A DNA stretch of 26,212 nucleotides from Prevotella sp. UBA3757. Its GTDB lineage: Bacteria > Bacteroidota > Bacteroidia > Bacteroidales > Bacteroidaceae. The translations under genes were made by a program, and so were the position numbers. The stretch's first letter is position 1; each line of letters starts with the position of its first letter. The stretch lies in contig DFGF01000149.1 of NCBI GenBank assembly GCA_002371715.1, positions 21,006-47,217 on the forward strand, in the 5' to 3' direction. The notes under the pieces were generated by a model. The model worked only from the letters and a program-made list of their open reading frames with translations, was not told the DNA's origin and did no database searches. Of the stretch, positions 7,069 through 14,137 are shown in pieces.

Positions 7069-8382
7069 ATGGGAAATTTAGTAGCGATCGTAGGACGCCC
7101 GAACGTCGGCAAGTCCACACTGTTTAATCGACTGACCAATTCGCGTCGGGCCATCGTCAGCGATGAGGCCGGCACTACGCGCGACCGCCAGTATGGCAAG
7201 TGTGAGTGGAACGGACGTGAATTCTCCGTGGTCGACACCGGCGGCTGGGTGGTCAATAGTGACGATGTGTTTGAGGAGGAAATCCGCAAACAGGTCGTTG
7301 TGGCTACTGAGGAAGCAGACCTTGTGCTGTTTCTGGTCGACATCCAGAATGGTGTTACCGACCTTGACATGGATGTTGCCAACATTCTGCGCCGTTCTAA
7401 GTTGCCCGTTGTGGTGGTGGCTAACAAGGCCGACGACGGCAAGCATCTCTACGGCCAGTACGAGTTCTATAAACTCGGACTGGGCGACCCCTTCTGCGTC
7501 AGTGCTGCCACGGGTTCCGGTACAGGTGACCTGCTTGACTTTGTCGTGTCGAAAATGAATACTGACGAGGTCGATGACCTTGACGATGGAACGCCGCGTT
7601 TCGCCGTCGTCGGTCGTCCGAATGCCGGTAAGTCGAGCATCATCAATGCGTTTATTGGTGAAGACCGTAACATTGTTACCGACATTGCCGGTACCACGCG
7701 CGACAGTATCTATACCAAGTACGATAAGTTCGGCTTCGACTTCTATCTCGTTGATACTGCAGGTATTCGCCGTAAGAATAAGGTGACGGAGGACTTGGAA
7801 TTCTATTCCGTGATGCGCTCCATCCGTGCCATCGAGAATTCAGACGTCTGTATCCTCATGATTGACGCCACTCGCGGCATCGAGGCCCAGGACATGAATA
7901 TCTTCCAGCTGATTCAGAAGAATAATAAGTCGCTGGTGGTCGTCGTCAACAAGTGGGACCTCGTAGAAGACAAGTCGCAAGTGGCCATCAAGACCTTTGA
8001 GACCGCCATCCGTCAGCGCATGGCTCCGTTTGTGGATTTCCCCATCATCTTCGCCTCCGCCGTCACCAAGCAGCGTATCTTCAAGGTTCTTGAGACGGCC
8101 AAGCAGGTCTATCTGAATCGTAAGCAGAAGATAGGCACGTCGAAGCTCAACGAGGTCATGCTGCCCATCATCGAGCAGACGCCGCCACCCTCCATCAAGG
8201 GTAAGTATATCAAAATCAAGTATGTCTCGCAGGTGCCAGACACGCAGATTCCTACGTTCGTGTTCTATGCTAACCTGCCGCAGTATATCAAGGAGCCATA
8301 TCGCCGTTTTCTTGAAAACAAGATGCGCGAGAATTGGACTCTGACGGGCACGCCTATTAACGTCTTTATACGACAGAAGTAG
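7069..8382 (+). CDS. der: Ribosome biogenesis GTPase Der (EngA)
   Basis: A 437-residue tandem GTPase needed for 50S subunit assembly. The first G domain carries GRPNVGKST at 9-17, DTGG at 56-59 and NKAD at 119-122. The second carries GRPNAGKSS at 182-190, DTAG at 229-232 and NKWD at 294-297. A C-terminal KH-like domain follows from about residue 355. The length is normal and all motifs are intact. In many Bacteroidales der directly follows era; here a PAP2 gene lies between. The ATG lies 12 bases after the heptamer array, without a Shine-Dalgarno sequence. Confidence 0.97.
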   Translation: MGNLVAIVGRPNVGKSTLFNRLTNSRRAIVSDEAGTTRDRQYGKCEWNGREFSVVDTGGWVVNSDDVFEEEIRKQVVVATEEADLVLFLVDIQNGVTDLDMDVANILRRSKLPVVVVANKADDGKHLYGQYEFYKLGLGDPFCVSAATGSGTGDLLDFVVSKMNTDEVDDLDDGTPRFAVVGRPNAGKSSIINAFIGEDRNIVTDIAGTTRDSIYTKYDKFGFDFYLVDTAGIRRKNKVTEDLEFYSVMRSIRAIENSDVCILMIDATRGIEAQDMNIFQLIQKNNKSLVVVVNKWDLVEDKSQVAIKTFETAIRQRMAPFVDFPIIFASAVTKQRIFKVLETAKQVYLNRKQKIGTSKLNEVMLPIIEQTPPPSIKGKYIKIKYVSQVPDTQIPTFVFYANLPQYIKEPYRRFLENKMRENWTLTGTPINVFIRQK

Positions 8383-8425
8383 TTTGTTGGCAGTCACTGG
8401 ACGACGCGATAGTATTTCCCGATGA

Positions 8426-8821
8426 ATGATGCTTAGGCCGCTGTGTTTATTTGTTCTCTCGATGCTGCTCTTGGCTTGTTCTTCGACGACGCGCGAAGAG
8501 CAGGCTGCCGAGTCGGCCAAGGCTTGCTATGAACTTTTGGCTGCTGACGACGTTATCCGTTTCATGGAGCAAAAGGCCGGCGTAGACACGCTCGACTCTG
8601 ACTATGCCGAACAGCTGTTGCAGGCTGTACGGCAGTATCAGTCCGACATTCGCCAAAAGCATGGCGGCATACGTGCCGTTGAGGTCAGCCCCAATATAGG
8701 CAGTACCGACACCACGTTTAATGTCACCCATGCTTTCCTGCTGATTTCCTATGCAGACTCCACACAGGAGGAAATCTCCGTGCCTATGGTTGAGCATCAG
8801 GGCCGCTGGCTGATGAAGTAG
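8426..8821 (+). CDS. Small lipoprotein of unknown function
   Basis: A 131-residue protein with a type II signal peptide: basic start, hydrophobic core and lipobox LLLAC with C18 as the lipidated cysteine. The mature part (about 113 residues) is mixed alpha/beta with no motif I recognise. It contains a DTTFNVTHAFLLISYADST stretch and ends GRWLMK. It may resemble DUF4878-type lumazine-binding-fold lipoproteins, but this is weak. It lies 43 bp after der and may be cotranscribed. Oddity: removing one T at 8819 would replace the stop and extend the protein by 17 lysine-rich residues to 8873, so this copy may be truncated by a frameshift. Confidence 0.75.
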   Translation: MMLRPLCLFVLSMLLLACSSTTREEQAAESAKACYELLAADDVIRFMEQKAGVDTLDSDYAEQLLQAVRQYQSDIRQKHGGIRAVEVSPNIGSTDTTFNVTHAFLLISYADSTQEEISVPMVEHQGRWLMK

Positions 8822-8873
8822 GTGTGTGGAGTCGTCGCCTGCCGATGATAAGAAAGCCAAGAAGAAAGAATAA
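8822..8873 (+). other. Possible orphaned C-terminal tail of the lipoprotein gene
   Basis: In the +1 frame relative to the lipoprotein, codons from 8820 read RCVESSPADDKKAKKKE followed by TAA at 8871-8873. The composition (alternating Lys/Asp/Ala, coding-like third positions) looks like a real protein end. It would join the lipoprotein if one base were absent at 8819. Confidence 0.4.
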
Positions 8874-8898
8874 ACCAAAGAAAGGCAAAAAAAACGGT

Positions 8899-8944
8899 AG
8901 CGGAAGCAAATTCTTCATTCTTCATTCTTCATTCTTCATTTTTC
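8899..8944 (+). repeat. Dispersed repeat copy 3 with ATTCTTC heptamer array
   Basis: AGCGGAAGCAA is followed by four exact ATTCTTC heptamers (8910-8937) and a degenerate fifth (ATTTTTC). The array occupies the place where a -33 promoter element for mlaE would be and ends five bases before its -7 box. Confidence 0.88.
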
Positions 8945-8948
8945 TTCG

Positions 8949-8956
8949 TACCTTTG
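8949..8956 (+). promoter_or_regulatory. -7 box for mlaEF
   Basis: TACCTTTG matches TAnnTTTG exactly and lies nine bases before the mlaE ATG, so the transcript should be almost leaderless. No TTTG is found at the -33 position, which falls within the ATTCTTC array. Confidence 0.7.
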
Positions 8957-8965
8957 TCCCCCAGT

Positions 8966-9718
8966 ATGATTAAGTTACTGTATAATGCGCTGAACACCTT
9001 CGGACGCTTCCTGATATTGATGGGGCGTACGTTCAGTGTGCCTGAGCGCTTTCGCATGTTCTGGAAACAATATGTCAAGGAGATGGCGCAACTGGGTGTC
9101 AACTCCATAGGCATTGTGCTGCTGATATCGTTCTTCATAGGTGCTGTTATTTGCATCCAGATGAAACTGAACATCCAGTCGCCGTGGATGCCACGGTGGG
9201 TGAGCGGCTATACGACGCGCGAGATTATGCTGCTGGAATTTTCGAGCAGTATCATGTGTCTGATTCTGGCCGGCAAGGTCGGGTCGAACATTGCATCGGA
9301 GATTGGGACGATGCGCGTGACGCAGCAGATTGATGCACTGGAGATTATGGGCGTCAACTCCGCGTGTTACCTGATACTGCCCAAGATATTGGGCATGCTG
9401 ACCATTATGCCCCTGCTGGTGATATTCTCGTCGGCCATGGGCATCGTCGGGGCTTACGGTACGGCTTACCTGGGCCACATCATCGTGCCCGACGACCTGA
9501 CGGCAGGCCTCCAGCACGACTTCGTACCCTGGTTCGTGTGGATGAGTATCATCAAGAGCCTCTTCTTTGCCTTTATCATCACTGCCGTGCCGTCGTTCTT
9601 CGGCTATACCGTCGAGGGCGGTAGCGTCAATGTCGGTAAGGCCTCTACCGATGCCGTGGTCTGCTCGAGTGTCTTGATTTTGTTTTCTGATGTTTTTCTC
9701 ACGCAGCTGTTGTCATGA
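8966..9718 (+). CDS. mlaE: MlaE-family phospholipid ABC transporter permease
   Basis: A 250-residue integral inner-membrane permease of the MlaE family, part of the Mla system that moves phospholipids between the inner and outer membranes. Several hydrophobic segments are visible, beginning near residues 45-65. The conserved cytoplasmic coupling segment AGKVGSNIASEIGTMRVTQQ is followed by IDALEIMGVN. The ATG at 8966 is used because an in-frame TTG further upstream is part of the -7 box. The gene overlaps mlaF by four bases (ATGA), which indicates translational coupling. No mlaD-type substrate-binding gene follows. Confidence 0.92.
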   Translation: MIKLLYNALNTFGRFLILMGRTFSVPERFRMFWKQYVKEMAQLGVNSIGIVLLISFFIGAVICIQMKLNIQSPWMPRWVSGYTTREIMLLEFSSSIMCLILAGKVGSNIASEIGTMRVTQQIDALEIMGVNSACYLILPKILGMLTIMPLLVIFSSAMGIVGAYGTAYLGHIIVPDDLTAGLQHDFVPWFVWMSIIKSLFFAFIITAVPSFFGYTVEGGSVNVGKASTDAVVCSSVLILFSDVFLTQLLS

Positions 9719-10479
9719 TAGAAGTCAAGAACCTATACAAGAGTTTTGAAGACAAGGATGTGCTGAAGGATATCTGTACTGTCTTCGAGGATGGCAAAAC
9801 GAATCTCATTATCGGTCAGAGCGGCTCCGGCAAGACGGTGCTGATGAAAAACCTGGTGGGACTGCTGGAGCCTACCAGCGGCCAGATTCTGTACGATGGT
9901 CGTGACTTCGTATCGATGACGAAGCAGGAGAAGGTACACATGCGTCGCGAGATGGGCATGATATTCCAGTCGGCGGCATTGTTCGACTCGCTGAGCGTGC
10001 TGGAGAATGTCATGTTCCCGCTCGATATGTTCTCGAAAATGAACCTGCGCGAGCGTGAACAGCGTGCCATGTACTGTCTGGACCGCGTCAATCTGGTGGG
10101 TGCAGAACATAAATATCCTGGTGAGATTAGTGGTGGTATGCAGAAGCGTGTGGCTATTGCCCGTGCCATTGCCCTCAATCCCAAGTACCTGTTCTGCGAC
10201 GAACCGAACAGCGGACTGGACCCGAAGACGTCACTGGTTATCGATGAATTACTGCACTCTATCACCCGGGAGTTCAATATGACTACGATTATTAATACCC
10301 ACGATATGAATTCGGTGATGGGAATCGGTGAGAACGTCATCTTTATCTATGAGGGACATAAGGAATGGCAGGGTGTTTCGGCAGACATTATGGGCTCTAC
10401 CAACAAGCGGCTCACTGACTTCATCTTTGCCAGCGACCTGCTGAAGGAGATGCGTGAGGCGGTGACAAATAAGGGTTAA
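9715..10479 (+). CDS. mlaF: MlaF-family ABC transporter ATPase
   Basis: A 254-residue ATP-binding subunit that drives the MlaE permease from the cytosolic face. Walker A GQSGSGKT is at 34-41, the signature ISGGMQKR at 138-145, and Walker B with catalytic E163 in YLFCDEPNSGLDP. The switch histidine is in INTHDMNSV. All motifs are intact and the length is normal. It overlaps mlaE by four bases. In many Gram-negatives the next gene encodes the MCE protein MlaD; here the operon ends, so MlaD must be encoded elsewhere or the system uses another partner. Confidence 0.93.
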   Translation: MIEVKNLYKSFEDKDVLKDICTVFEDGKTNLIIGQSGSGKTVLMKNLVGLLEPTSGQILYDGRDFVSMTKQEKVHMRREMGMIFQSAALFDSLSVLENVMFPLDMFSKMNLREREQRAMYCLDRVNLVGAEHKYPGEISGGMQKRVAIARAIALNPKYLFCDEPNSGLDPKTSLVIDELLHSITREFNMTTIINTHDMNSVMGIGENVIFIYEGHKEWQGVSADIMGSTNKRLTDFIFASDLLKEMREAVTNKG

Positions 10480-10482
10480 GGT

Positions 10483-10596
10483 TCACTGCCAGCCCTGGGG
10501 ACACCCCATAGCCGCAGGGTCAACAGTAGGATACTTCGCCAGCAGTGCCTTGATGTCGCTGGTGAACGTGTTCTTTTTACCCCATCGGCTACGTTG
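10483..10596 (-). pseudogene. C-terminal remnant of an Abi-family (abortive infection-like) gene
   Basis: Read on the minus strand, 10596 to 10483 translates without interruption to 37 residues. They end in KKNTFTSDIKALLAKYP, TVDPAAMGCPQGWQ and then TGA at 10485-10483. This strongly resembles the C-terminal end of Abi_2-type proteins (pattern F..L..L..KYP..D..AMGFP.GW). Upstream of the fragment the similarity stops, and no start or Abi N-terminal domain is present within the gap. I read this as a decayed leftover of a mobile defence gene inserted after mlaF. The family assignment is from recognised sequence pattern only. Confidence 0.55.
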
Positions 10597-10700
10597 TCGG
10601 ATTGTGACACAATCGGTCTGATTGCGTCGCTGAACTCGTAAAAAAACATAATAATGAGGGGTGCAACGGAGAATATAGCCTTAAAATGACAATTATTCAC

Positions 10701-10708
10701 TATCTTTG
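10701..10708 (+). promoter_or_regulatory. -7 box for the SprT-like gene
   Basis: TATCTTTG matches TAnnTTTG exactly. No -33 TTTG is found at the usual spacing. It would give a leader of about 165 bases before the ATG at 10880, the longest leader in the window. Confidence 0.55.
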
Positions 10709-10735
10709 TAGCCACCTCTGGAGAACGCAGGGAAC

Positions 10736-10768
10736 CATGCTGCCGTCGGAGTTGACGGCGACTGCATG
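10736..10768 (+). ncRNA. Hairpin in the SprT-like gene leader
   Basis: GCCGTC at 10742-10747 pairs with GACGGC at 10754-10759 across the loop GGAGTT. CATGC at 10736-10740 pairs with GCATG at 10764-10768 across an asymmetric internal loop. Eleven paired bases in two blocks suggest a structured leader RNA. I cannot assign it to a known riboregulator class. Confidence 0.35.
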
Positions 10769-10879
10769 ATCTCAATACTGTAAGTGTTTCCTGAATGCCG
10801 AGATACGAAGAAGCAGAAGTCTGCCAATTTCGAATAGCAACAACAACGACAATTTTATCAATGAGAGTATAACAAACAG

Positions 10880-11566
10880 ATGAAAGCAACGATTCCATAC
10901 ATAGAGCAGAAGTTTGAGGAGTTTAACCGCCATATGTTTGGCGGCAAACTCCCCAAGATTCCCGTGGAGTTGAGTGATGCCAAGACCTTCTTGGGGCAGT
11001 GTGTGTTTAAGAAGCGGCGAAAGCCTTTTGGCAAGACGGAGTCGTATGACTTCAGGCTTCGCATCAATACCCGCGTGGACTTGCCAGAACGGGAAGTGGA
11101 GGACACCATCATCCATGAGATGATTCACTACTACATCGGGTATAACCAACTGAAAGATGCCTCTGCACACGGACCGCTGTTTCTCAGCATCATGAACGAG
11201 ATTAACCGCAAGTTTGGCAGGAATCTCACGGTGTCGCACGAGAGCACCAAGGAGCAGCGGGAACAGCTGCAGGACAAGCGTAGCCACTACCATGTGATAG
11301 CCGTAGTGAAGTTCCACGATGGCAGGACAGGCATCAAAGTGCTGCCGCGTGTGCTCAGAAGCATCCTCTATTATTATAATAATGTGTTGGCGAACAGGGA
11401 AATCGCTTCCATACAGTTATATATGAGCAACAACGTGTTCTTCAACCGTTATCCTAACTCGTCAGCCTTGAAAGTACATTTCTTGGAGGCTGACGAAATC
11501 AGGAAACAGCTTGAAGGGGCTGAAAAGATGGCGTGCGATGGCAAGGAGATCAAGAGAAATCAATGA
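10880..11566 (+). CDS. SprT-like zinc metalloprotein
   Basis: A 228-residue protein with an SprT-like domain in residues 1-115. The zinc-binding helix is H79-E80-M-I-H83 (HEMIHYY). A third ligand is likely H97 in ASAHGPLF, and E80 would be catalytic if the protein is a protease. SprT-like proteins resemble the protease domain of Spartan/SPRTN, which cleaves DNA-protein crosslinks, but the bacterial members are poorly characterised. The C-terminal 110 residues (VIAVVKFHDG onward) look like a beta-rich domain that replaces the usual zinc ribbon. No signal peptide is seen, so it is cytosolic. It has its own promoter and long leader, and sits next to the Abi remnant. Confidence 0.82.
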   Translation: MKATIPYIEQKFEEFNRHMFGGKLPKIPVELSDAKTFLGQCVFKKRRKPFGKTESYDFRLRINTRVDLPEREVEDTIIHEMIHYYIGYNQLKDASAHGPLFLSIMNEINRKFGRNLTVSHESTKEQREQLQDKRSHYHVIAVVKFHDGRTGIKVLPRVLRSILYYYNNVLANREIASIQLYMSNNVFFNRYPNSSALKVHFLEADEIRKQLEGAEKMACDGKEIKRNQ

Positions 11567-11675
11567 TATACAAAATAAAGTGGTAATTCTGCAAACGATA
11601 TTCGAAGACATGGTATTTGTGGCCGCTTTTCGTAAGTTTAACAGGGAAAACGCTACAAGTTTGCTAAAAAATGAT

Positions 11676-11683
11676 TACCTTTG
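11676..11683 (+). promoter_or_regulatory. -7 box for lptB
   Basis: TACCTTTG matches TAnnTTTG exactly, eight bases before the ATG at 11692, so the lptB mRNA is expected to be nearly leaderless. An upstream in-frame ATG at 11671 lies before the box and is therefore not used. Confidence 0.7.
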
Positions 11684-11691
11684 CGCCCAAT

Positions 11692-12522
11692 ATGGAAGAA
11701 ATGAATCATGCAGAGGTGCAACCTCAGGAGCAGGAACGACTGGTGCTTCGTACGGAGGGGCTGGTAAAGATATACGGCAAGCGTACGGTGGTCAACGATG
11801 TGTCGTTTGACGTGAGGCAGGGCGAGATTGTTGGCCTGCTTGGCCCTAACGGTGCCGGTAAGACCACTTCGTTCTACATGACGACCGGTCTGATAGTGCC
11901 CAATGGCGGACATATCTATTTAGGCGACGAGGATGTCACCAGCTATCCTGTCTATAAGCGTGCCCGTGCCGGTATCGGCTACCTGGCTCAGGAGGCGTCT
12001 GTCTTCAGAAAGATGACGGTGGAGGACAATATCCTGTCCGTCCTGGAGATGACGGGCAAGCCGCGCGCTTACCAGTTGGAGAAACTGGAGAGCCTGATCA
12101 AGGAGTTCCGCCTGCAGAAGGTTCGCAAGAATCTGGGTGACCGTCTGTCGGGTGGTGAGCGCCGTCGTACGGAGATAGCCCGCTGTCTGGCCATCGAGCC
12201 GAAGTTTATCATGCTCGACGAACCCTTTGCCGGCGTAGACCCCATTGCCGTGGAGGACATCCAACAGATTGTATGGCAGCTGAAGTATCGTAACATTGGC
12301 ATCCTCATTACCGACCATAACGTCCATGAGACGCTGAATATCACTGACCGTGCCTACCTGCTGTTCGAGGGGCGTATCCTCTTCAAGGGCAGCCCGGACG
12401 AGCTGGCCGTCAACCCCATCGTGAAAGAGAAGTACTTAGGTTCGAACTTCGTGCTGCAGAAGAAAGACTTCCAGCGGTTGGCAGAGGAGAAGCGGCGCAA
12501 GGAAATGGAGGAAGAAAGTTAA
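11692..12522 (+). CDS. lptB: LPS export ABC transporter ATPase LptB
   Basis: A 276-residue ATPase of the Lpt machine, which powers lipopolysaccharide extraction from the inner membrane. Walker A GPNGAGKTT starts at residue 51. The Q-loop is at Q100, the signature LSGGERRR at 152-159, Walker B at FIMLDEP with E177, and H209 is in ITDHNVHETL. ERRRTEIARCLA is characteristic of LptB. The N-terminal ~18 residues are a polar extension compared with the 240-residue E. coli protein. LptF/G are not in this window, but an OstA/LptA-like gene is at 23891. The TAA stop lies in the first heptamer of the next spacer. Confidence 0.94.
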   Translation: MEEMNHAEVQPQEQERLVLRTEGLVKIYGKRTVVNDVSFDVRQGEIVGLLGPNGAGKTTSFYMTTGLIVPNGGHIYLGDEDVTSYPVYKRARAGIGYLAQEASVFRKMTVEDNILSVLEMTGKPRAYQLEKLESLIKEFRLQKVRKNLGDRLSGGERRRTEIARCLAIEPKFIMLDEPFAGVDPIAVEDIQQIVWQLKYRNIGILITDHNVHETLNITDRAYLLFEGRILFKGSPDELAVNPIVKEKYLGSNFVLQKKDFQRLAEEKRRKEMEEES

Positions 12523-12565
12523 TAATTCATAATACATAATTCGTAATTCATAATTATTACGTAAC
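12517..12565 (+). repeat. Heptamer array between lptB and tig
   Basis: In phase every seven bases: AGTTAAT (contains the lptB stop), AATTCAT, AATACAT, AATTCGT, AATTCAT, AATTATT, ACGTAAC. The last unit overlaps the tig -7 box TAACTTTG at 12562-12569. Confidence 0.85.
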
Positions 12566-12569
12566 TTTG
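12562..12569 (+). promoter_or_regulatory. -7 box for tig
   Basis: TAACTTTG matches TAnnTTTG. Its upstream half is part of a heptamer array and no TTTG is found at -33. The expected start is near 12575, leaving a leader of about 90 bases. Confidence 0.65.
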
Positions 12570-12586
12570 CACGCTCAATAGCGTGC
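12569..12586 (+). promoter_or_regulatory. Perfect inverted repeat at the tig transcription start
   Basis: GCACGCT (12569-12575) and AGCGTGC (12580-12586) form a 7-bp perfect inverted repeat around CAAT. It overlaps the end of the -7 box and the predicted start site. This fits an operator, or a hairpin at the very 5' end of the mRNA. A second weak pairing GGG/CCC follows at 12590-12615. Confidence 0.5.
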
Positions 12587-12664
12587 CTTGGGAAAATAGG
12601 CTATGCCCTAACAAAATATTAAGAGCAATTTAACGATAATATATAAATTAAGGTATAAGAAAAG

Positions 12665-14029
12665 ATGAATATTTCATTTGAAGCTCCTGACAAGATGAAT
12701 GGCCTGATGACCATCACCTTAGAGAAAGAAGACTATCAGGGAGAAGTCGAGAAGACTCTGAAAGACTATCGTAAGCGTGCCAATATTCCTGGTTTCCGTC
12801 CCGGTCAGGTTCCTATGGGCATGATTAAGCGTCAGTTTGGTACCAGCGTCAAGGTTGACGTGGTCAACAAACTGCTGGGCGAGAAGTTGTATGGCTACGT
12901 ACAGGATAACAAGATCCAGATGCTTGGCGAACCTCTGCCCAGTGAGCAGCAGGAAACCCTCAACTTTGAGAGTGACGAGCCTTTGACCTTTAAGTTCGAT
13001 ATTGCCGTAGCTCCTGAGTTCAAGGCTGAACTGAATGATAAAGATACGGTTGACTATTATCATATTCAGGTCGACGACAAGCTCATCGATCAGCAGGTCG
13101 AGATGTATCAGAGCCGTAGCGGCCAGTACGAGAAGGCCGAGCAGTACGATGCTGAGCAGCGTGACATGCTGAAGGGCGATTTGCGTGAGCTGGACGGCGA
13201 CGGCAACGTGAAGGAGGACGGTATCACCATAGCTGATGCTTCACTGATGCCTCAGTTTATAAAAGTTGAGGACCAGAAGAAGCTGTTCGACGGCTGTAAG
13301 CCCGGCGACATCATCACATGGAATCCGCGCAAGGCTTATCCCGATAATGATGCTGAGGTGAGCAACCTGCTGAAGATAGAGAAAGGGAATGTCAAGGACC
13401 ATGAGGGTGACTTCACCTTCCAGGTGCTGGAAATCAGCCGCTATGTGAAGCATGAGGTCAATCAGGAACTGTTCGACCAGGTCTTTGGCGATGGCGTGGT
13501 GACGGACGAGAAAGCGTTCCGCCAGAAGATTGCCGATATGATCAGCCAGCAGCTGCAATCCGACAGCGACTATAAGTTCCTGCTGGATGTCCGTGCCTAC
13601 ATGGAACAGAAGGTCGGTAAGCTGGAGTTCCCCGAAGCAATCCTGAAGCGCGTCATGCTCAACAACAACAAGGACAAGGGTGCCGACTTCGTTGAGAAGA
13701 ATTTCGAGGCCAGCATCAAGGAGCTGGGCTGGCACCTCATCAAGGAGCAGCTCGTTGCCGCACAGAATATTAAGGTCGACGACGAAGACTTGAAGGCTGT
13801 TGCCAAAGAGGTTGCCCGTGCGCAGTTTGCCCAGTATGGCATGTCGAACATTCCCGATGAATATCTGGAGAACTATGCTCAGGACATGTTGAAAAAGAAA
13901 GAGAATGTTAACGGACTCGTTGACCGTGCCGTTGACGTGAAACTGACTGCCGCCCTGAAGAATGTGGTGAAACTCAACGAGAAAGACATCACACTTGAGG
14001 ACTTCCAGAAGCTTGTGCAGGAAAAGTAA
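12665..14029 (+). CDS. tig: Trigger factor
   Basis: A 454-residue ribosome-associated chaperone that meets nascent chains at the exit tunnel. The L23-docking signature is GFRPGQVP at 43-50 (GFRKGKVP in E. coli). The order is N-terminal ribosome-binding domain (1-115), a central degenerate FKBP-like PPIase region (about 150-255), and a long helical C-terminal cradle. The length fits the Bacteroidetes family. The tig-clpP-clpX order is conserved across bacteria, but here tig ends in its own terminator. The TAA stop opens an octamer array. Confidence 0.95.
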   Translation: MNISFEAPDKMNGLMTITLEKEDYQGEVEKTLKDYRKRANIPGFRPGQVPMGMIKRQFGTSVKVDVVNKLLGEKLYGYVQDNKIQMLGEPLPSEQQETLNFESDEPLTFKFDIAVAPEFKAELNDKDTVDYYHIQVDDKLIDQQVEMYQSRSGQYEKAEQYDAEQRDMLKGDLRELDGDGNVKEDGITIADASLMPQFIKVEDQKKLFDGCKPGDIITWNPRKAYPDNDAEVSNLLKIEKGNVKDHEGDFTFQVLEISRYVKHEVNQELFDQVFGDGVVTDEKAFRQKIADMISQQLQSDSDYKFLLDVRAYMEQKVGKLEFPEAILKRVMLNNNKDKGADFVEKNFEASIKELGWHLIKEQLVAAQNIKVDDEDLKAVAKEVARAQFAQYGMSNIPDEYLENYAQDMLKKKENVNGLVDRAVDVKLTAALKNVVKLNEKDITLEDFQKLVQEK

Positions 14030-14057
14030 AAAAGGCGAAAAGGCAGAAAGTCAATAG
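14026..14057 (+). repeat. Octamer array after tig
   Basis: Four octamers: GTAAAAAA (contains the tig stop TAA), GGCGAAAA, GGCAGAAA, GTCAATAG. The motif is close to the GTAAAAnn octamers before the first gene of the window. It precedes the tig terminator. Confidence 0.6.
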
Positions 14058-14075
14058 AATTAATGATATTTAACC

Positions 14076-14115
14076 AAAAAAAAGTCGGGATGTTTGCACA
14101 TTCCGACTTTTTTTT
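14076..14115 (+). terminator. Rho-independent terminator of tig
   Basis: An 18-bp stem (14076-14093 with 14098-14115) has one G-U pair, the loop TTGC, a GC-rich centre (GTCGG/CCGAC) and a long T tail. The poly-A 5' side could make it bidirectional. Its apex carries the -33 element of the clpP promoter. Confidence 0.88.
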
Positions 14116-14124
14116 GTAATTTTG
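14093..14124 (+). promoter_or_regulatory. clpP promoter nested in the tig terminator
   Basis: TTTG at 14093-14096, 20 bases, then TAATTTTG at 14117-14124 matches both Bacteroidetes promoter elements. The -33 box is at the apex of the tig terminator hairpin. The expected start is near 14130, 8 bases before the clpP ATG. Confidence 0.78.
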
Positions 14125-14137
14125 TATCTCACTTTTA

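Larger units (their letters stand above)
10480..10879. other. 400-bp gap between mlaF and the SprT-like gene
   Basis: No intact gene. From left to right it holds the Abi remnant (minus strand), a 15-base palindrome GATTGTG-A-CACAATC at 10600-10614, an AT-rich stretch with a TATCTTTG promoter box at 10701-10708, and about 165 bp of leader with a hairpin at 10736-10768. On the minus strand a frame is open from 10898 to 10476, but its predicted product has no recognisable domain and it uses a different frame from the Abi remnant. Confidence 0.7.

Noticed and set aside
10476..10898. 140-codon minus-strand frame in the mlaF-SprT gap as a real gene
   Set aside because: The recognisable Abi-like tail is in a different frame, and the product of this frame has no coherent domain.
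11671..11691. Upstream ATG for lptB, adding seven residues
   Set aside because: The ATG precedes the TACCTTTG box at 11676-11683, so it would not be in the mRNA.
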